A DNA stretch of 64,000 nt from Ensifer sp. IC4062 (GCF_020193575.1 NZ_JADYVD010000029.1:32633-96632); one strand, 5' to 3'. Positions 27,542 through 36,778 are shown, numbered from the stretch's first letter. Notes: generated from the letters alone by a model not told the origin. Made by a program: numbers and translations.

Positions 27542-28129
27542 TCAGCAGTCCGTACATTTGATCGTCTCGCCAAAGCGCTGGCGATAATAGGACGTCTTGG
27601 AGAGATCGATCGTCTTCAGCGTGCTGCTCTCAAGCCCCGGAGCAAAGAGCAGGAGGTCGTGCGGCACGACGAGCTCGGTGCGTACGACGAAGGCGTTCAC
27701 CGCGTCGAGTTCGGCAGGGACCGTGGCGGTCGAGTCGACGGCATAGGGTGTTGCCCCGTTCTGGTCCCGCGACCATACGACTTTCCCGCTGGTCGTGCCG
27801 GTGACCTGTATGCCGGTGATCTTCAGCGAATAACCCGAACTGTTGTAGGGCGCCACGATGCTCAGCGCGACATGCTTCATATTGTCCAGCAGCGCTTTGT
27901 TGACATCGGTCTGCTGCGAGACGATGTCGGCGACGGCGCTCGATGCGCGCGAGACCTTGCGGGCCACGGTGAAGCCAAGCGAAATCTCGAAGGCGCCGAT
28001 GTAGAGCATGAGCAGCAGTGGCGCGATGATGGCAAATTCCACTCCGCCTACGCCGCGCCGGTCCCGAACAACCGCCGACAACGATCCCAAGGCGCGCCGT
28101 GCAAACGAAAATCCATGCAAGCGTGTCAT
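27542..28129 (-). CDS. TadE-like minor pilin/pseudopilin
   Basis: 195 residues. After about 25 cationic residues comes RRGVGGVEFAIIAPLLLMLYIG, a class III prepilin-like motif (cleavage after Gly, Glu at +5) followed by one membrane helix, then a periplasmic domain with two cysteines near the C-terminus (KCTDC). TadE/TadF family members are minor components needed for Flp pilus assembly. It lies seven bases downstream of a second such gene, in a leftward operon divergent from the pilin genes. Confidence 0.8.
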   Translation of the reverse strand: MTRLHGFSFARRALGSLSAVVRDRRGVGGVEFAIIAPLLLMLYIGAFEISLGFTVARKVSRASSAVADIVSQQTDVNKALLDNMKHVALSIVAPYNSSGYSLKITGIQVTGTTSGKVVWSRDQNGATPYAVDSTATVPAELDAVNAFVVRTELVVPHDLLLFAPGLESSTLKTIDLSKTSYYRQRFGETIKCTDC

Positions 28130-28136
28130 GGCGTCC

Positions 28137-28763
28137 TCAGTAGTTTTCGTTGCGGAACGTTGCAGTTGCGACCATCAGGAAGTCCCGGGGCATGCTGCTG
28201 CCTGCAGGGCGTAGGTCCGTGACATAGGGCCGGATAAGGTCGGTTATCACTTCCCAGCGGTAATAGGCGCGCACCATGGTAAAAGCTCCGGCGCCTCCTG
28301 GCGTAAACTTGAAACTGCCGGTGTCCAGGTCAGAGGACGAGGAAGAACCAACCCTTGGGACCGCTGTCGGAAACTGCGTGAGATCCGTAATATTCCGGAC
28401 ATCGAGATAGAGCTTGTTGGGCTCGGTCGCTTCGGTCGCCGAACAGGGCATCAGGATGGCAATCTCGTCGCAGAAGGCTTGGCGGAATTGCTCTTTCGTC
28501 ATGTAGCCGGGCTTGCTGCTGTCCTCGAACGAAATCTGCCCGGTGCGGATTTTCCGCGCCAGCGTGTCGGTCGCGTTGGCGAGCAGTTGCTCGCCGGCAA
28601 AGGCGACGAAGGTTTCGATCGACGCAAAGACAATCACGCAGAAGGGGAGAACCAGGAGCGCGAACTCGATCGCCGTCGCGCCCCTTCTGTCACCGAGGAG
28701 GCGGCGAAACAGGCCGCACGGCGCGCCGCGGCGCCAAGATGATGTCTTTTGCTCACTCGCCAT
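28137..28763 (-). CDS. TadE/TadF-like minor pilin/pseudopilin
   Basis: 208 residues. RRGATAIEFALLVLPFCVIVF near residues 24-44 is a prepilin-like cleavage site and membrane helix close to that of the major pilins. The periplasmic part has two cysteines (AFCDEIAILMPC) probably bridged. Same operon and family as the gene at 27542-28129; together they fit the TadE/TadF or TadG pair of other Tad loci. Confidence 0.8.
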   Translation of the reverse strand: MASEQKTSSWRRGAPCGLFRRLLGDRRGATAIEFALLVLPFCVIVFASIETFVAFAGEQLLANATDTLARKIRTGQISFEDSSKPGYMTKEQFRQAFCDEIAILMPCSATEATEPNKLYLDVRNITDLTQFPTAVPRVGSSSSSDLDTGSFKFTPGGAGAFTMVRAYYRWEVITDLIRPYVTDLRPAGSSMPRDFLMVATATFRNENY

Positions 28764-28874
28764 TGCGCCGTTCCGTCAAGCAACGTCCGATCGGCGAAAA
28801 ATAGAGCAGGATCGTTGAAATTTCGTTTGCGGCGGCGGGGAGAATTTTAGCGATCTTAAATTCCGGCGATCAGA

Positions 28875-29297
28875 TCAATTGGTGCTTGCAGCCGGTACTT
28901 GACGCTCGGCATGGCGCTCGCAGTTGGGCGTGCAGGAAAGGACCGTGCGCGAAGTTTGTTTGTAAACACGTACGGTATTGCCCTCGTCGATTGAGACCAG
29001 AATGCGTTCGTCGACAATGGCGTTCCCGTCCTGATCGAGGATCACGAGATTGGTCGTGCCGAAGCTGCGCCCCGTCAGCACGATCGTCTTCGAGTCCGCG
29101 ACCGTCGCATCCGCGACTTCCGAATTGCCGATGATCACCTTGCTCACGGGCCGGTCGAGCTTCAGTACGCGCGCGTGATCCATATAGACACGCATCATCT
29201 CTTCCTGAGCATGCGTGGCGACAGGGGCGAACACGGCGACGAGCGCAGCGCCAAATGTAAGCGTGGCGATCCACTTGTGCGGGAGGGACGTGTCCAT
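28875..29297 (-). CDS. Secreted stand-alone CpaC/RcpA N-domain protein
   Basis: 140 residues with a signal peptide ending near THAQEE. The rest matches the pilus-assembly N-terminal domain of CpaC-type secretins: the segment with KVIIGNSEVADATVADSKTI corresponds to the DILVADPSLADAVT region of the true CpaC at 31594-33141, then SFGTTNLVILDQDGN to AVGQTNIFVFGPNGE. It stops before the BON and secretin domains. Two cysteines sit in a short C-terminal tail (CTPNC). First gene of the leftward minor-pilin operon. It may act as an accessory of the secretin, for example by binding its N-domains; that is inference. Confidence 0.75.
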   Translation of the reverse strand: MDTSLPHKWIATLTFGAALVAVFAPVATHAQEEMMRVYMDHARVLKLDRPVSKVIIGNSEVADATVADSKTIVLTGRSFGTTNLVILDQDGNAIVDERILVSIDEGNTVRVYKQTSRTVLSCTPNCERHAERQVPAASTN

Positions 29298-29421
29298 GGT
29301 GTTTCCTGATGAGATATCTGGCGCATCTTCGCCTCTTTTGGTGAATGAAACGTTACGCGGACGCGCGGCATTTTAAGAGATCCCTTTGTCGAACATTTAC
29401 CCAAGAAATCGGGATGGCCGC

Positions 29422-29438
29422 TTAACTTCACGGTAACC
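29422..29438. promoter_or_regulatory. CtrA-like site upstream of pilA1
   Basis: TTAA-N7-GTAACC, one base off the alphaproteobacterial CtrA consensus TTAA-N7-TTAA(C), 112 bases before the pilA1 start. pilA is a CtrA target in Caulobacter, which makes the match plausible, but a single near-match is weak evidence. Confidence 0.35.
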
Positions 29439-29549
29439 GGTTTCCTTAAGCCGATGGCAATTCGCCGCCTGTAGCGTCCTCACATCCGATCAACGGCAAA
29501 CAGTTGGCGGAAGTGCTGAACAACAAACACGTGAAGTAGGAGAACCACC

Positions 29550-29738
29550 ATGAAGACCATTTTCGCTCGCCTGATGAAGGACGAGTCCGGCGCGACGGCA
29601 ATCGAATACGGCCTGATCGCAGCCCTGATCTCTGTCGCCCTGATCGCCGGTGCGGGAACGCTCGGCAACTCGCTGAACACGACATTTGGGGGTCTTGGCA
29701 CCAAGCTCACGACCGCAGTCAACAAGACCGCACCGTAA
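29550..29738 (+). CDS. pilA: Flp/Fap major pilin, copy 1
   Basis: 62 residues, ATG behind GTAGGAG. Prepilin of class IVb Flp type: short charged leader MKTIFARLMKDESG, cleavage before ATAIEYGLIAA, and one hydrophobic helix. The prepilin peptidase gene follows at 30115. It assembles into Tad pili for surface attachment. 56 of 62 residues are identical to the second copy 61 bases downstream. Confidence 0.93.
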   Translation: MKTIFARLMKDESGATAIEYGLIAALISVALIAGAGTLGNSLNTTFGGLGTKLTTAVNKTAP

Positions 29739-29799
29739 CCTAGCAATTGCCGCTAACGGTCGAGGACGTGTTGAACGACACGTGAACTAGGGGATGACC

Positions 29800-29988
29800 A
29801 TGAAGACGATTCTCGCACGCCTGCTGAAGGACGAGTCCGGTGCAACGGCCATTGAATACGGCCTGATCGCGGCCCTGATCTCGGTCGCGCTGATCGCCGG
29901 TGCCACCACGCTCGGTACTTCGCTCAACACGACCTTCGGCGGCCTCGGCACCAAGCTGACAGACGCCAACAACAAGACAGCGCCGTAA
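29800..29988 (+). CDS. pilA: Flp/Fap major pilin, copy 2
   Basis: 62 residues. The ATG at 29800 is chosen over one at 29794 because it matches copy 1 and leaves AGGGGA at a proper distance. Six substitutions separate it from copy 1 (positions 5, 9, 36, 40, 55, 57), three pairs in the leader, mid-helix and C-terminal tail. A tandem duplication with mild divergence. A strong terminator follows 30 bases later. Confidence 0.93.
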   Translation: MKTILARLLKDESGATAIEYGLIAALISVALIAGATTLGTSLNTTFGGLGTKLTDANNKTAP

Positions 29989-30018
29989 GGTTTGGGGCCG
30001 TTGTTGCTGATATCGATG

Positions 30019-30056
30019 AGGAGCCGCCCCATGCGTGGGGCGGCTCCTGTCTTTTT
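30019..30056 (+). terminator. Strong rho-independent terminator after the pilin pair
   Basis: A perfect 13-bp GC-rich stem (arms 30019-30031 and 30036-30048) with a TGCG loop, then GTCTTTTT. It probably limits read-through from the highly expressed pilins into cpaA. Confidence 0.88.
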
Positions 30057-30114
30057 CGCCGGACGTAGCCATCGACGGCAAGGGCATCTGTTTTAACGCG
30101 TAGGAGATGAAGCC

Positions 30115-30627
30115 GTGGCCGAGGCTGTGATTTTTGTGGTCTTTCCCCTTTGCCTCGCTTTTGCAGCGTTTTCGGATCTTTTCACCATGACGATTCCCAA
30201 TCGCGTGTCTGGGATCCTCTTGGGTGCATTCGCCATCGTCTCGCCGTTGGCCGGGCTTGGTCTCGCGCAGATCGGCCTGCACCTTGCGGCTGCTGCAGCG
30301 GTGTTTCTCGTCTGCTTCTGCCTGTTCGCGACAAACGTCATGGGCGGGGGCGATGCCAAGCTCTTGACTGCAAGCGCCATCTGGTTCGGCCTCGACCTCT
30401 CGCTTGTAGAGTTCCTTCTTTACGTGTCCATTTTTGGGGGCATGCTGACGCTCGCCGTTCTGTTCCTCAGAAAGCAGGAGAGCACGATTCTCGCCACCGG
30501 CATCCCGGTGCCGTCCCTGCTTCTGACTGCCAAGAAGATCCCGTACGGCGTAGCCATCGCGCTTGGCGCCTTTGCGGCCTATCCCTCATCGCCGCTGATG
30601 CAGGTCGCCTTCGCGCAGCTTTCATAG
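30115..30627 (+). CDS. cpaA: Prepilin peptidase of the Tad system
   Basis: 170 residues from a GTG at 30115 with TAGGAG upstream. Polytopic membrane protein of the A24 family. The two catalytic aspartates sit in AAFSDLFTMTIPNRV (about residue 21) and MGGGDAKLL (about residue 80). It lacks the N-terminal methylase domain of PilD, as usual for CpaA/TadV. It cleaves the leaders of the pilins and TadE/F-like proteins encoded next to it. Confidence 0.92.
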   Translation: MAEAVIFVVFPLCLAFAAFSDLFTMTIPNRVSGILLGAFAIVSPLAGLGLAQIGLHLAAAAAVFLVCFCLFATNVMGGGDAKLLTASAIWFGLDLSLVEFLLYVSIFGGMLTLAVLFLRKQESTILATGIPVPSLLLTAKKIPYGVAIALGAFAAYPSSPLMQVAFAQLS

Positions 30628-30670
30628 AAGCCCGTCTGCCGCTCGCGGAATCGATCCGCGCAAGCATTCG

Positions 30671-30700
30671 TTAACCAGGTCCATATCCGGTTCGTTAACC
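30671..30700. promoter_or_regulatory. Paired TTAACC half-sites upstream of cpaB
   Basis: TTAACC at 30671-30676 and again at 30695-30700, the second continuing as TTAACCAT, 24 bases apart and 62-91 bases before the cpaB start. TTAACC is the CtrA half-site in alphaproteobacteria. The pair suggests a cell-cycle-controlled promoter for the cpaB-F run. Confidence 0.45.
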
Positions 30701-30761
30701 ATAATTACACCAATTCCTGATCAATCTGGCCGAGGGGCATTCTCGGGGCTTGGGGACGATC

Positions 30762-31574
30762 ATGAAACCGGTGCGCATTATCATTCTGGCGGTGGCCGTG
30801 ATTTCGGCTGCCATGGCCGGGCTGCTCGCGATGAAGCTGACCCGTGGCCCCGCACCGCAAATCGCCGAACCGGTCATCGAACATGCGCCGACGGTCAATG
30901 TACTTGTCGCCAGCAAGAGCCTGCCGGTCGGTTCGCGCCTCGGAGCTGACTCGATCCATTGGATGGCCTGGCCAAAAGACGGCATCGTCGAAGGACTGAT
31001 TACCGAGGAAAACCGTCCGCGTGCGGTCGACGATCTTTCAGGCGCCGTCGTGCGTCTGCCGATCTTCAGCGGCGAGCCGGTACGCCAGGAAAAAATCGCC
31101 GATTCCTCGAGCCGGATCATGTCGTCGCTGCTTCCCGCGGGAAAGCGGGCCGTCGCAACAGAAATCACCGTTGCTACCGGCGCGGGCGGCTTCATCCTGC
31201 CGAACGACCGCGTCGACGTCATCATGGTGCGGAAGTCCGAGAATGACGGCATCTATCTGACCGAGACCGTGCTTAGCAACGTCCGGGTGCTGGCGATCGA
31301 TCAGCAGGTCGAAGAGAAGGACGACGGTTCGAAATCGGTGGTCGGTACGACCGCGACGCTGGAGCTGACGCCCGATCAATCCAAGGTCATGACGGTTGCA
31401 CAGCAGATGGCCGAGCGCATTTCTCTGGCGCTTCGCAGTGTCGCCGATGCGCAGGAGGCCGATACGAACGCTGCCGACTATCTTCTGAGCGGTGACGGCC
31501 AGCCGAGCATTCAAGTCATTAAGTCTGGCTCCATCGTCAAGAACGATGCTGCCGCCGTCCAGGACCAGAAATGA
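30762..31574 (+). CDS. cpaB: Flp pilus assembly protein CpaB (RcpC)
   Basis: 270 residues from the ATG at 30762 with GGGGA upstream; a TTG at 30750 is unlikely. An N-terminal membrane helix (IIILAVAVISAAMAGLLAM) is followed by an SAF domain (VLVASKSLPVGSRLGAD). The rest matches RcpC/CpaB proteins, which help the secretin in the periplasm. First of six genes cpaB-C-D-E-F with gaps of 8-25 bases. Confidence 0.9.
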   Translation: MKPVRIIILAVAVISAAMAGLLAMKLTRGPAPQIAEPVIEHAPTVNVLVASKSLPVGSRLGADSIHWMAWPKDGIVEGLITEENRPRAVDDLSGAVVRLPIFSGEPVRQEKIADSSSRIMSSLLPAGKRAVATEITVATGAGGFILPNDRVDVIMVRKSENDGIYLTETVLSNVRVLAIDQQVEEKDDGSKSVVGTTATLELTPDQSKVMTVAQQMAERISLALRSVADAQEADTNAADYLLSGDGQPSIQVIKSGSIVKNDAAAVQDQK

Positions 31575-31593
31575 AGATCGAGCGGGGCGCAAG

Positions 31594-33141
31594 GTGAAGC
31601 GGAACGGAAACATATTTCGGACGTCGATCGCAGCGGGCCTGTCGTTCTGCCTGACATTCTCGGGCATGGCGCTGCCGGTCGTTCCTGCGGCTGAGGCGGC
31701 CGCATCGTCGGTCGTGAGAATCGCAAACAGCGGTCCGGGCGTCAAAAAAACAATCAGTCTCGGCCTCAACAAGGCCGTCGTCGTCGATCTCCCGACCGAC
31801 GCCCACGACATCCTGGTGGCCGATCCCTCTCTCGCCGATGCGGTCACCCGCACCTCCCGGCGCATTTATCTGTTCGGCAAGGCCGTCGGCCAGACGAATA
31901 TTTTCGTCTTCGGGCCGAATGGCGAGGAAATCGTCAGCCTCGAAATTGCGGTCGAGCGTGACGTCGCCGGCCTCGAAGCAAACCTGCGGCGCTTCATTCC
32001 GGATGCGGACATCAATGTCGAAATTATCTCTGATAACGTCGTTCTGACCGGCACGGTCCGCACGCCGCTCGACTCGACCAAAGCCGTCGATTTGGCAAAG
32101 GCCTTCCTCAAAGGCGGTGAGGCGACGACCCGCAATATCACTGCACAGGGCAACAACGGCGACGCGGATATCTTCGCCGAAGATCGCCAGACCTCCCAGA
32201 TCGTCAACTTGCTGACGATCGAAGGTGACGACCAGGTGACGCTCAAAGTCACGGTTGCGGAAGTGAGCAGGCAGGTGTTGAAACAACTGGGCTTCAACGG
32301 CAGTATCGGCGACGGCGAAAGCGGCATCGACTTCCGCAACCCTGCCAATCTCGGTGACGCGATCGGTGTGGGGGCGAACGCTCTCATAAGGGGATCGATC
32401 GGTCCCACGACGATCGCGAGCTATATCAACGCCATGGAACAGGCCGGCGTGATGCGGACGCTTGCCGAGCCGAGTCTCACCGCGATTTCCGGCCAGGAGG
32501 CCAAGTTCTACGTTGGTGGCGAATTCAGGCTTGCCGGCGTACAGAGCGTTACAGACGAAAAGGACGAGGCTACGGGAGTGACTAGACCGGTGGTCACCCG
32601 TGAAGTACAGGACGTCGAGTACGGCATTCGTCTCAATTTTAAGCCCGTCGTGCTAGGCCCAGGCCGTATAAGTCTGGCGATCGAGACGGATGTGTCCGAG
32701 CCGACCTATGAAGGCTCGGTGGTCACGGGTAATAACAAAAACGCCATACCCGGGCAGACCTTCCTCGGCATTCGCCGGCGCGAAGCTTCGACGAGCGTCG
32801 AACTGCCCTCCGGCGGTTCCATCGTCATCGCAGGCCTGGTCCAGGACAATATCCGTCAGGCGATGTCGGGTCTGCCGGCTGCATCCAAGATCCCGATCTT
32901 GGGCACGCTGTTCCGCAGCAAGGATTTCCAGCGCAACGAGACGGAACTCGTGATCATCGCGACGCCCTATCTGGTGCGCCCGGTCGCCCGCACAGCACTC
33001 TCGCGTCCCGACGACAACTTCAATCCGGCCAACGACCTCGAAAGCTTCTTCCTTGGTCGCGTCAACCGGATCTACGGACGTGCGGAGGCGCCGGCCCCTG
33101 TCGGTCGTTACCACGGCAATGTCGGCTTCATCTACAAATAG
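31594..33141 (+). CDS. cpaC: Tad pilus outer-membrane secretin CpaC (RcpA)
   Basis: 515 residues from a GTG at 31594. Signal peptide, pilus-assembly N-domain, a BON-like segment (INVEIISDNVVLTGTV), then the secretin domain with GVMRTLAEPSLTAISGQEA and VELPSGGSIVIAGL, ending in IPILGTLFRS-x-DFQRNETELVI-type strands typical of type II/IV secretins. It forms the outer-membrane pore for the pilus. Confidence 0.93.
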   Translation: MKRNGNIFRTSIAAGLSFCLTFSGMALPVVPAAEAAASSVVRIANSGPGVKKTISLGLNKAVVVDLPTDAHDILVADPSLADAVTRTSRRIYLFGKAVGQTNIFVFGPNGEEIVSLEIAVERDVAGLEANLRRFIPDADINVEIISDNVVLTGTVRTPLDSTKAVDLAKAFLKGGEATTRNITAQGNNGDADIFAEDRQTSQIVNLLTIEGDDQVTLKVTVAEVSRQVLKQLGFNGSIGDGESGIDFRNPANLGDAIGVGANALIRGSIGPTTIASYINAMEQAGVMRTLAEPSLTAISGQEAKFYVGGEFRLAGVQSVTDEKDEATGVTRPVVTREVQDVEYGIRLNFKPVVLGPGRISLAIETDVSEPTYEGSVVTGNNKNAIPGQTFLGIRRREASTSVELPSGGSIVIAGLVQDNIRQAMSGLPAASKIPILGTLFRSKDFQRNETELVIIATPYLVRPVARTALSRPDDNFNPANDLESFFLGRVNRIYGRAEAPAPVGRYHGNVGFIYK

Positions 33142-33149
33142 GTCGGGTC

Positions 33150-33896
33150 ATGCACAAGCGAAGCACAACGCAGAACAGTCCTGAAAGGCAGCCCCGGATG
33201 TTCCTCGACCGAAGCCGTCATCCCGCCCGCTCGACGGGTCGCATGCTCATGCTCGCCATCGTTGCCGGGCTGCTTGCAAGCTGCGGCAGCAAGGACAAGC
33301 TGGCGACCGGCGTGATCCCGGACGATTATCGCACACGGCACCCCATCGTCATCGCCGAGGCCGAGCGGACGATCGACATTCCGGTCGCATCGGGCGATAC
33401 GCGGTTACACCAAGGGACGCGCGACGTCATCCGCGGGTTTGCCGCGGAATACCGCAACGCGTCGACCGGCGTGATCCAGATCGTGCTGCCGCGCGGATCG
33501 GCCAACAGCCATGCCGCCCAGATCGTCCGCAAGGATATCCGGCGTCAGCTGGCCGCGGTTGGTGTGCCGGCGAAGAGGGTGATCGAAACGAGCTACGAAG
33601 CCAGTGCAACCGGCGACGCGGCACCCATTCGCCTGAGCTATGTCGCGATTGCCGCACAGACCGCACCCTGCGGCGAATGGCCGGAAGATCTGACGCTCAA
33701 TACCCTCCAAAACCGCAACTACTACAACTTCGGTTGTGCCAGCCAGTCCAATCTCGCCGCCCAGATCGCCAACCCGACGGATCTCATTGGCCCGCGCCAG
33801 ATGTCGCCGATCGATGCCGAGCAGCGTGGCCAAGTGATCAACACCTGGCGCGGCACGGACACGGACAACGGCGGCACGACAATCATCTTCAATTGA
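33150..33896 (+). CDS. cpaD: Tad pilus lipoprotein CpaD
   Basis: 248 residues as read from 33150; an ATG at 33198 would give a more usual signal sequence length. The lipobox LLASC places the lipidated Cys near residue 45 of the long form. The C-terminal half has the CpaD pattern with CGEWPEDL and NYYNFGCASQSNLAAQIANP. It is thought to help place the secretin. Eight bases after cpaC. Confidence 0.88.
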   Translation: MHKRSTTQNSPERQPRMFLDRSRHPARSTGRMLMLAIVAGLLASCGSKDKLATGVIPDDYRTRHPIVIAEAERTIDIPVASGDTRLHQGTRDVIRGFAAEYRNASTGVIQIVLPRGSANSHAAQIVRKDIRRQLAAVGVPAKRVIETSYEASATGDAAPIRLSYVAIAAQTAPCGEWPEDLTLNTLQNRNYYNFGCASQSNLAAQIANPTDLIGPRQMSPIDAEQRGQVINTWRGTDTDNGGTTIIFN

Positions 33897-33918
33897 TGGG
33901 CCGGCCCGAGGAAAAGCG

Positions 33919-35205
33919 ATGAGCGCCATTGAATACAGCATCGACAGCGGCGGAGCAGCGGACTTCTCCGTCGACGCAGCGCGGCCGGGTGACCTCGACC
34001 AGCTGAGACCGCTGCCGCGCATTTCGATCCATGCGTTCTGCGAGAGCGACGCGGTGCTGCGGCTCATGGAGCGCTGCGGTCAGGATCGCCGCATGGCGAA
34101 GGTTAGCTTTCGGATCACCGGCGGCAGCATCGCCGCCGCCGCCAACATGTTCGCCAGCGTGTCCACGCCAAATCTAATCATCCTGGAAACCGGCACCGAG
34201 CCGAATTCGTTGCTCGCCGAACTCGGGCCCTTGGCGGAAGTCTGCGACCCCAGCACCAAAGTGATCATCATCGGCCGCCACAACGACATTGCGCTCTATC
34301 GCGATCTGATCCGTCACGGCATTTCCGAGTACATGGTTGCCCCGGTGTCGATGGCGGATGTCCTGACGGCCATTTCGGCGATCTTCGTCGACCCAGAGGC
34401 TGAGCCTTTGGGTCGCAGCCTTGCTTTCATCGGTGCCAAGGGCGGCTGCGGCTCATCGATCATTGCCCACAATTGCGCCTGGGGCATTTCCAATCTGTTT
34501 TCGACAGAGACAATTCTCGCCGACCTCGACCTGCCTTATGGAACGGCGAATATCGATTTCGACCAGGATCCGCCGCAGGGCATTTCGGAAGCGGTCTTTG
34601 CGCCCGACAGACTGGATGAAGTCTTCCTCGATCGTCTTCTGACGAAGTGTTCCGAGCATTTGTCATTACTCGCCGCACCTTCGATGCTCGATCGCGCCTA
34701 CGACTTCGAGGCAGGCGCATTCCATCCGATCCTCGAAATTCTGCAGCGCAGCGCGCCCGTTTCGGTCCTCGACGTGCCACATATCTGGTCCGATTGGACA
34801 CGCTCGGTTCTGGCCGAGGCCGACGAGGTGGTCGTTACCGCCGTTCCGGATCTCGCCAGCCTCAGAAACACCAAGAACCTCTTTGACGCGCTGAAGAAAA
34901 TTCGTCCGAACGACAAGGCGCCGCACCTTATCTTGAACCAGGTGGGCATGCCGAAGCGGCCAGAGATCGCGCCGAACGAGTTCTGCGAGTCGCTCGAGTT
35001 GGAGGCCGCCGCCATCATCCCCTTTGATGCCGTTCTTTTCGGCAACGCCTCCAACAGCGGACGCATGATTGCGGAAATCGACAAGAAGTCTCCCGTTGCC
35101 GAGACTTTCTCGCAGATCGCACACCTCCTGACTGGACGCGCGACGATCAAGAAGGCGCGCAAGGCGGGACTCGGCAAGGTGCTTGCCCGGCTGCGCGGGC
35201 GGTAG
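33919..35205 (+). CDS. cpaE: Tad pilus localisation ATPase CpaE (TadZ)
   Basis: 428 residues. An N-terminal receiver-like domain (about 40-150) is followed by a MinD/ParA-type ATPase domain. The deviant Walker A reads GAKGGCGSS, keeping the early lysine but with Ser in place of the second, catalytic Lys, as in other CpaE/TadZ proteins. These proteins mark the pole where Tad pili are built. Confidence 0.9.
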   Translation: MSAIEYSIDSGGAADFSVDAARPGDLDQLRPLPRISIHAFCESDAVLRLMERCGQDRRMAKVSFRITGGSIAAAANMFASVSTPNLIILETGTEPNSLLAELGPLAEVCDPSTKVIIIGRHNDIALYRDLIRHGISEYMVAPVSMADVLTAISAIFVDPEAEPLGRSLAFIGAKGGCGSSIIAHNCAWGISNLFSTETILADLDLPYGTANIDFDQDPPQGISEAVFAPDRLDEVFLDRLLTKCSEHLSLLAAPSMLDRAYDFEAGAFHPILEILQRSAPVSVLDVPHIWSDWTRSVLAEADEVVVTAVPDLASLRNTKNLFDALKKIRPNDKAPHLILNQVGMPKRPEIAPNEFCESLELEAAAIIPFDAVLFGNASNSGRMIAEIDKKSPVAETFSQIAHLLTGRATIKKARKAGLGKVLARLRGR

Positions 35206-35230
35206 GCAATGAAGCAACCGGATTGAAGTG

Positions 35231-36697
35231 ATGTTTGGCAAACGCGGAAATGAAGGTTTTGGCAAGACAGGCGTAACAGGCCCTGTGGCTCCGCCGCCCA
35301 TGCCGGCCGCGCAGCCGATCGCTGCGGAGCGACTGACAGCGCCCGTTCTCGCCGAAGCCGTTGTCGCACCGGTTCGTCCGCAACCGGCGGCTTCGCCGAC
35401 GCGCCGGCGCGCGGCCCGGGACGAGGACTACTACGATACCAAATCGCAGGTCTTCTCTGCGCTGATTGACACGATCGACCTTTCGCAGCTCTCAAAGCTC
35501 GACACCGAAAGCGCGCGCGAAGAAATTCGCGACATCGTCAACGATATCATCACCATCAAGAATTTCGCGATGTCGATTGCCGAGCAGGAGGAACTGCTCG
35601 ACGACATCTGCAACGACGTACTCGGATATGGGCCGCTGGAGCCGCTGCTTGCGCGCGACGATATTGCCGACATCATGGTAAATGGTGCCGGCCAGACCTT
35701 CATCGAAGTCGGCGGCAAGGTGCAGGAGTCGGAAATCCGCTTTCGCGACAACGCGCAATTGCTGTCGATCTGCCAGCGCATCGTAAGCCAAGTGGGCCGC
35801 CGCGTCGACGAATCGAGCCCGATCTGCGACGCGCGCCTGCCCGATGGATCGCGCGTCAACGTCATTGCCCCACCGCTCGCGATCGATGGCACGGCGCTCA
35901 CGATACGCAAGTTCAAGAAGGACAAACTGACGCTGGAACAACTGGTGCGCTTCGGATCGATCACGCCGGAGGGCGCCGTCCTCCTGCAGATCATCGGCCG
36001 CGTCCGCTGCAACATCGTCATCTCCGGCGGCACCGGCTCGGGCAAGACGACGCTGCTCAATTGTCTCACGCGCTACATCGACAGCGACGAGCGGGTGATC
36101 ACTTGCGAGGATTCGGCCGAACTGCAGCTTCAGCAGCCCCACGTGGTGCGCCTCGAAACCCGTCCGCCGAACATCGAGGGCGAGGGCGAGATCACCATGC
36201 GGGATCTCATCAAGAACTGCCTGCGCATGCGCCCAGAGCGTATCATCGTCGGCGAAGTGCGCGGCCCGGAGGTCTTCGACTTGCTTCAGGCGATGAACAC
36301 CGGTCACGACGGTTCGATGGGTACGATCCACGCCAATACGCCGCGGGAGTGTCTCAGCCGCATGGAATCGATGATTGCCATGGGCGGCTACACGCTGCCG
36401 GCCAAGACGGTTCGTGAAATCATCGCGGGCTCGATCGACGTCATCATCCAGGCTTCGCGCCTGCGCGACGGATCCCGCCGGATCACGCACATCACGGAAG
36501 TGGTCGGGATGGAAGGCGACGTGATCATCACGCAGGACCTGATGCGCTACGAGATCGACGGCGAGGACGCCAATGGCCGGATCATCGGTAGGCACGTCTC
36601 GACCGGCATCGGCCGGCCGCATTTCTGGGATCGCGCGCGCTATTTCAACGAGGATAAGCGGCTCGCCGCGACGCTCGACGCGATGGAAAAGAACTAG
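35231..36697 (+). CDS. cpaF: Tad secretion ATPase CpaF (TadA)
   Basis: 488 residues from the ATG at 35231. A proline-rich N-terminal tail of about 60 residues precedes a hexameric type II/IV secretion ATPase. Walker A is [14 protein letters not shown], the Asp box is EDSAELQL, Walker B is [16 protein letters not shown] and the His box is [10 protein letters not shown]. It powers pilus extension. Its TAG stop is the first three bases of an intergenic repeat (36695-36778). Confidence 0.94.
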   Translation: MFGKRGNEGFGKTGVTGPVAPPPMPAAQPIAAERLTAPVLAEAVVAPVRPQPAASPTRRRAARDEDYYDTKSQVFSALIDTIDLSQLSKLDTESAREEIRDIVNDIITIKNFAMSIAEQEELLDDICNDVLGYGPLEPLLARDDIADIMVNGAGQTFIEVGGKVQESEIRFRDNAQLLSICQRIVSQVGRRVDESSPICDARLPDGSRVNVIAPPLAIDGTALTIRKFKKDKLTLEQLVRFGSITPEGAVLLQIIGRVRCNIVISGGTGSGKTTLLNCLTRYIDSDERVITCEDSAELQLQQPHVVRLETRPPNIEGEGEITMRDLIKNCLRMRPERIIVGEVRGPEVFDLLQAMNTGHDGSMGTIHANTPRECLSRMESMIAMGGYTLPAKTVREIIAGSIDVIIQASRLRDGSRRITHITEVVGMEGDVIITQDLMRYEIDGEDANGRIIGRHVSTGIGRPHFWDRARYFNEDKRLAATLDAMEKN

Positions 36698-36778
36698 AGC
36701 AATCCCAGGAAGGGTGTGTAACGGTTTTCCGTCCGGAATTGCTTAATTTCAATGGGTTAGATCATATCACTGCTCTAA
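36695..36778. repeat. TAGAGC-type intergenic palindromic repeat, copy 1
   Basis: Begins TAGAGCAATCC, contains GTAACGGTTTTCCGTCCGGAATTGC and ends TGCTCTA, so its ends are inverted (TAGAGCA/TGCTCTA). An internal GCAAT/ATTGC pair forms a hairpin. A shorter copy is at 63307-63352. Its first three bases are the cpaF stop codon. It separates cpaF from tadB. Confidence 0.75.
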
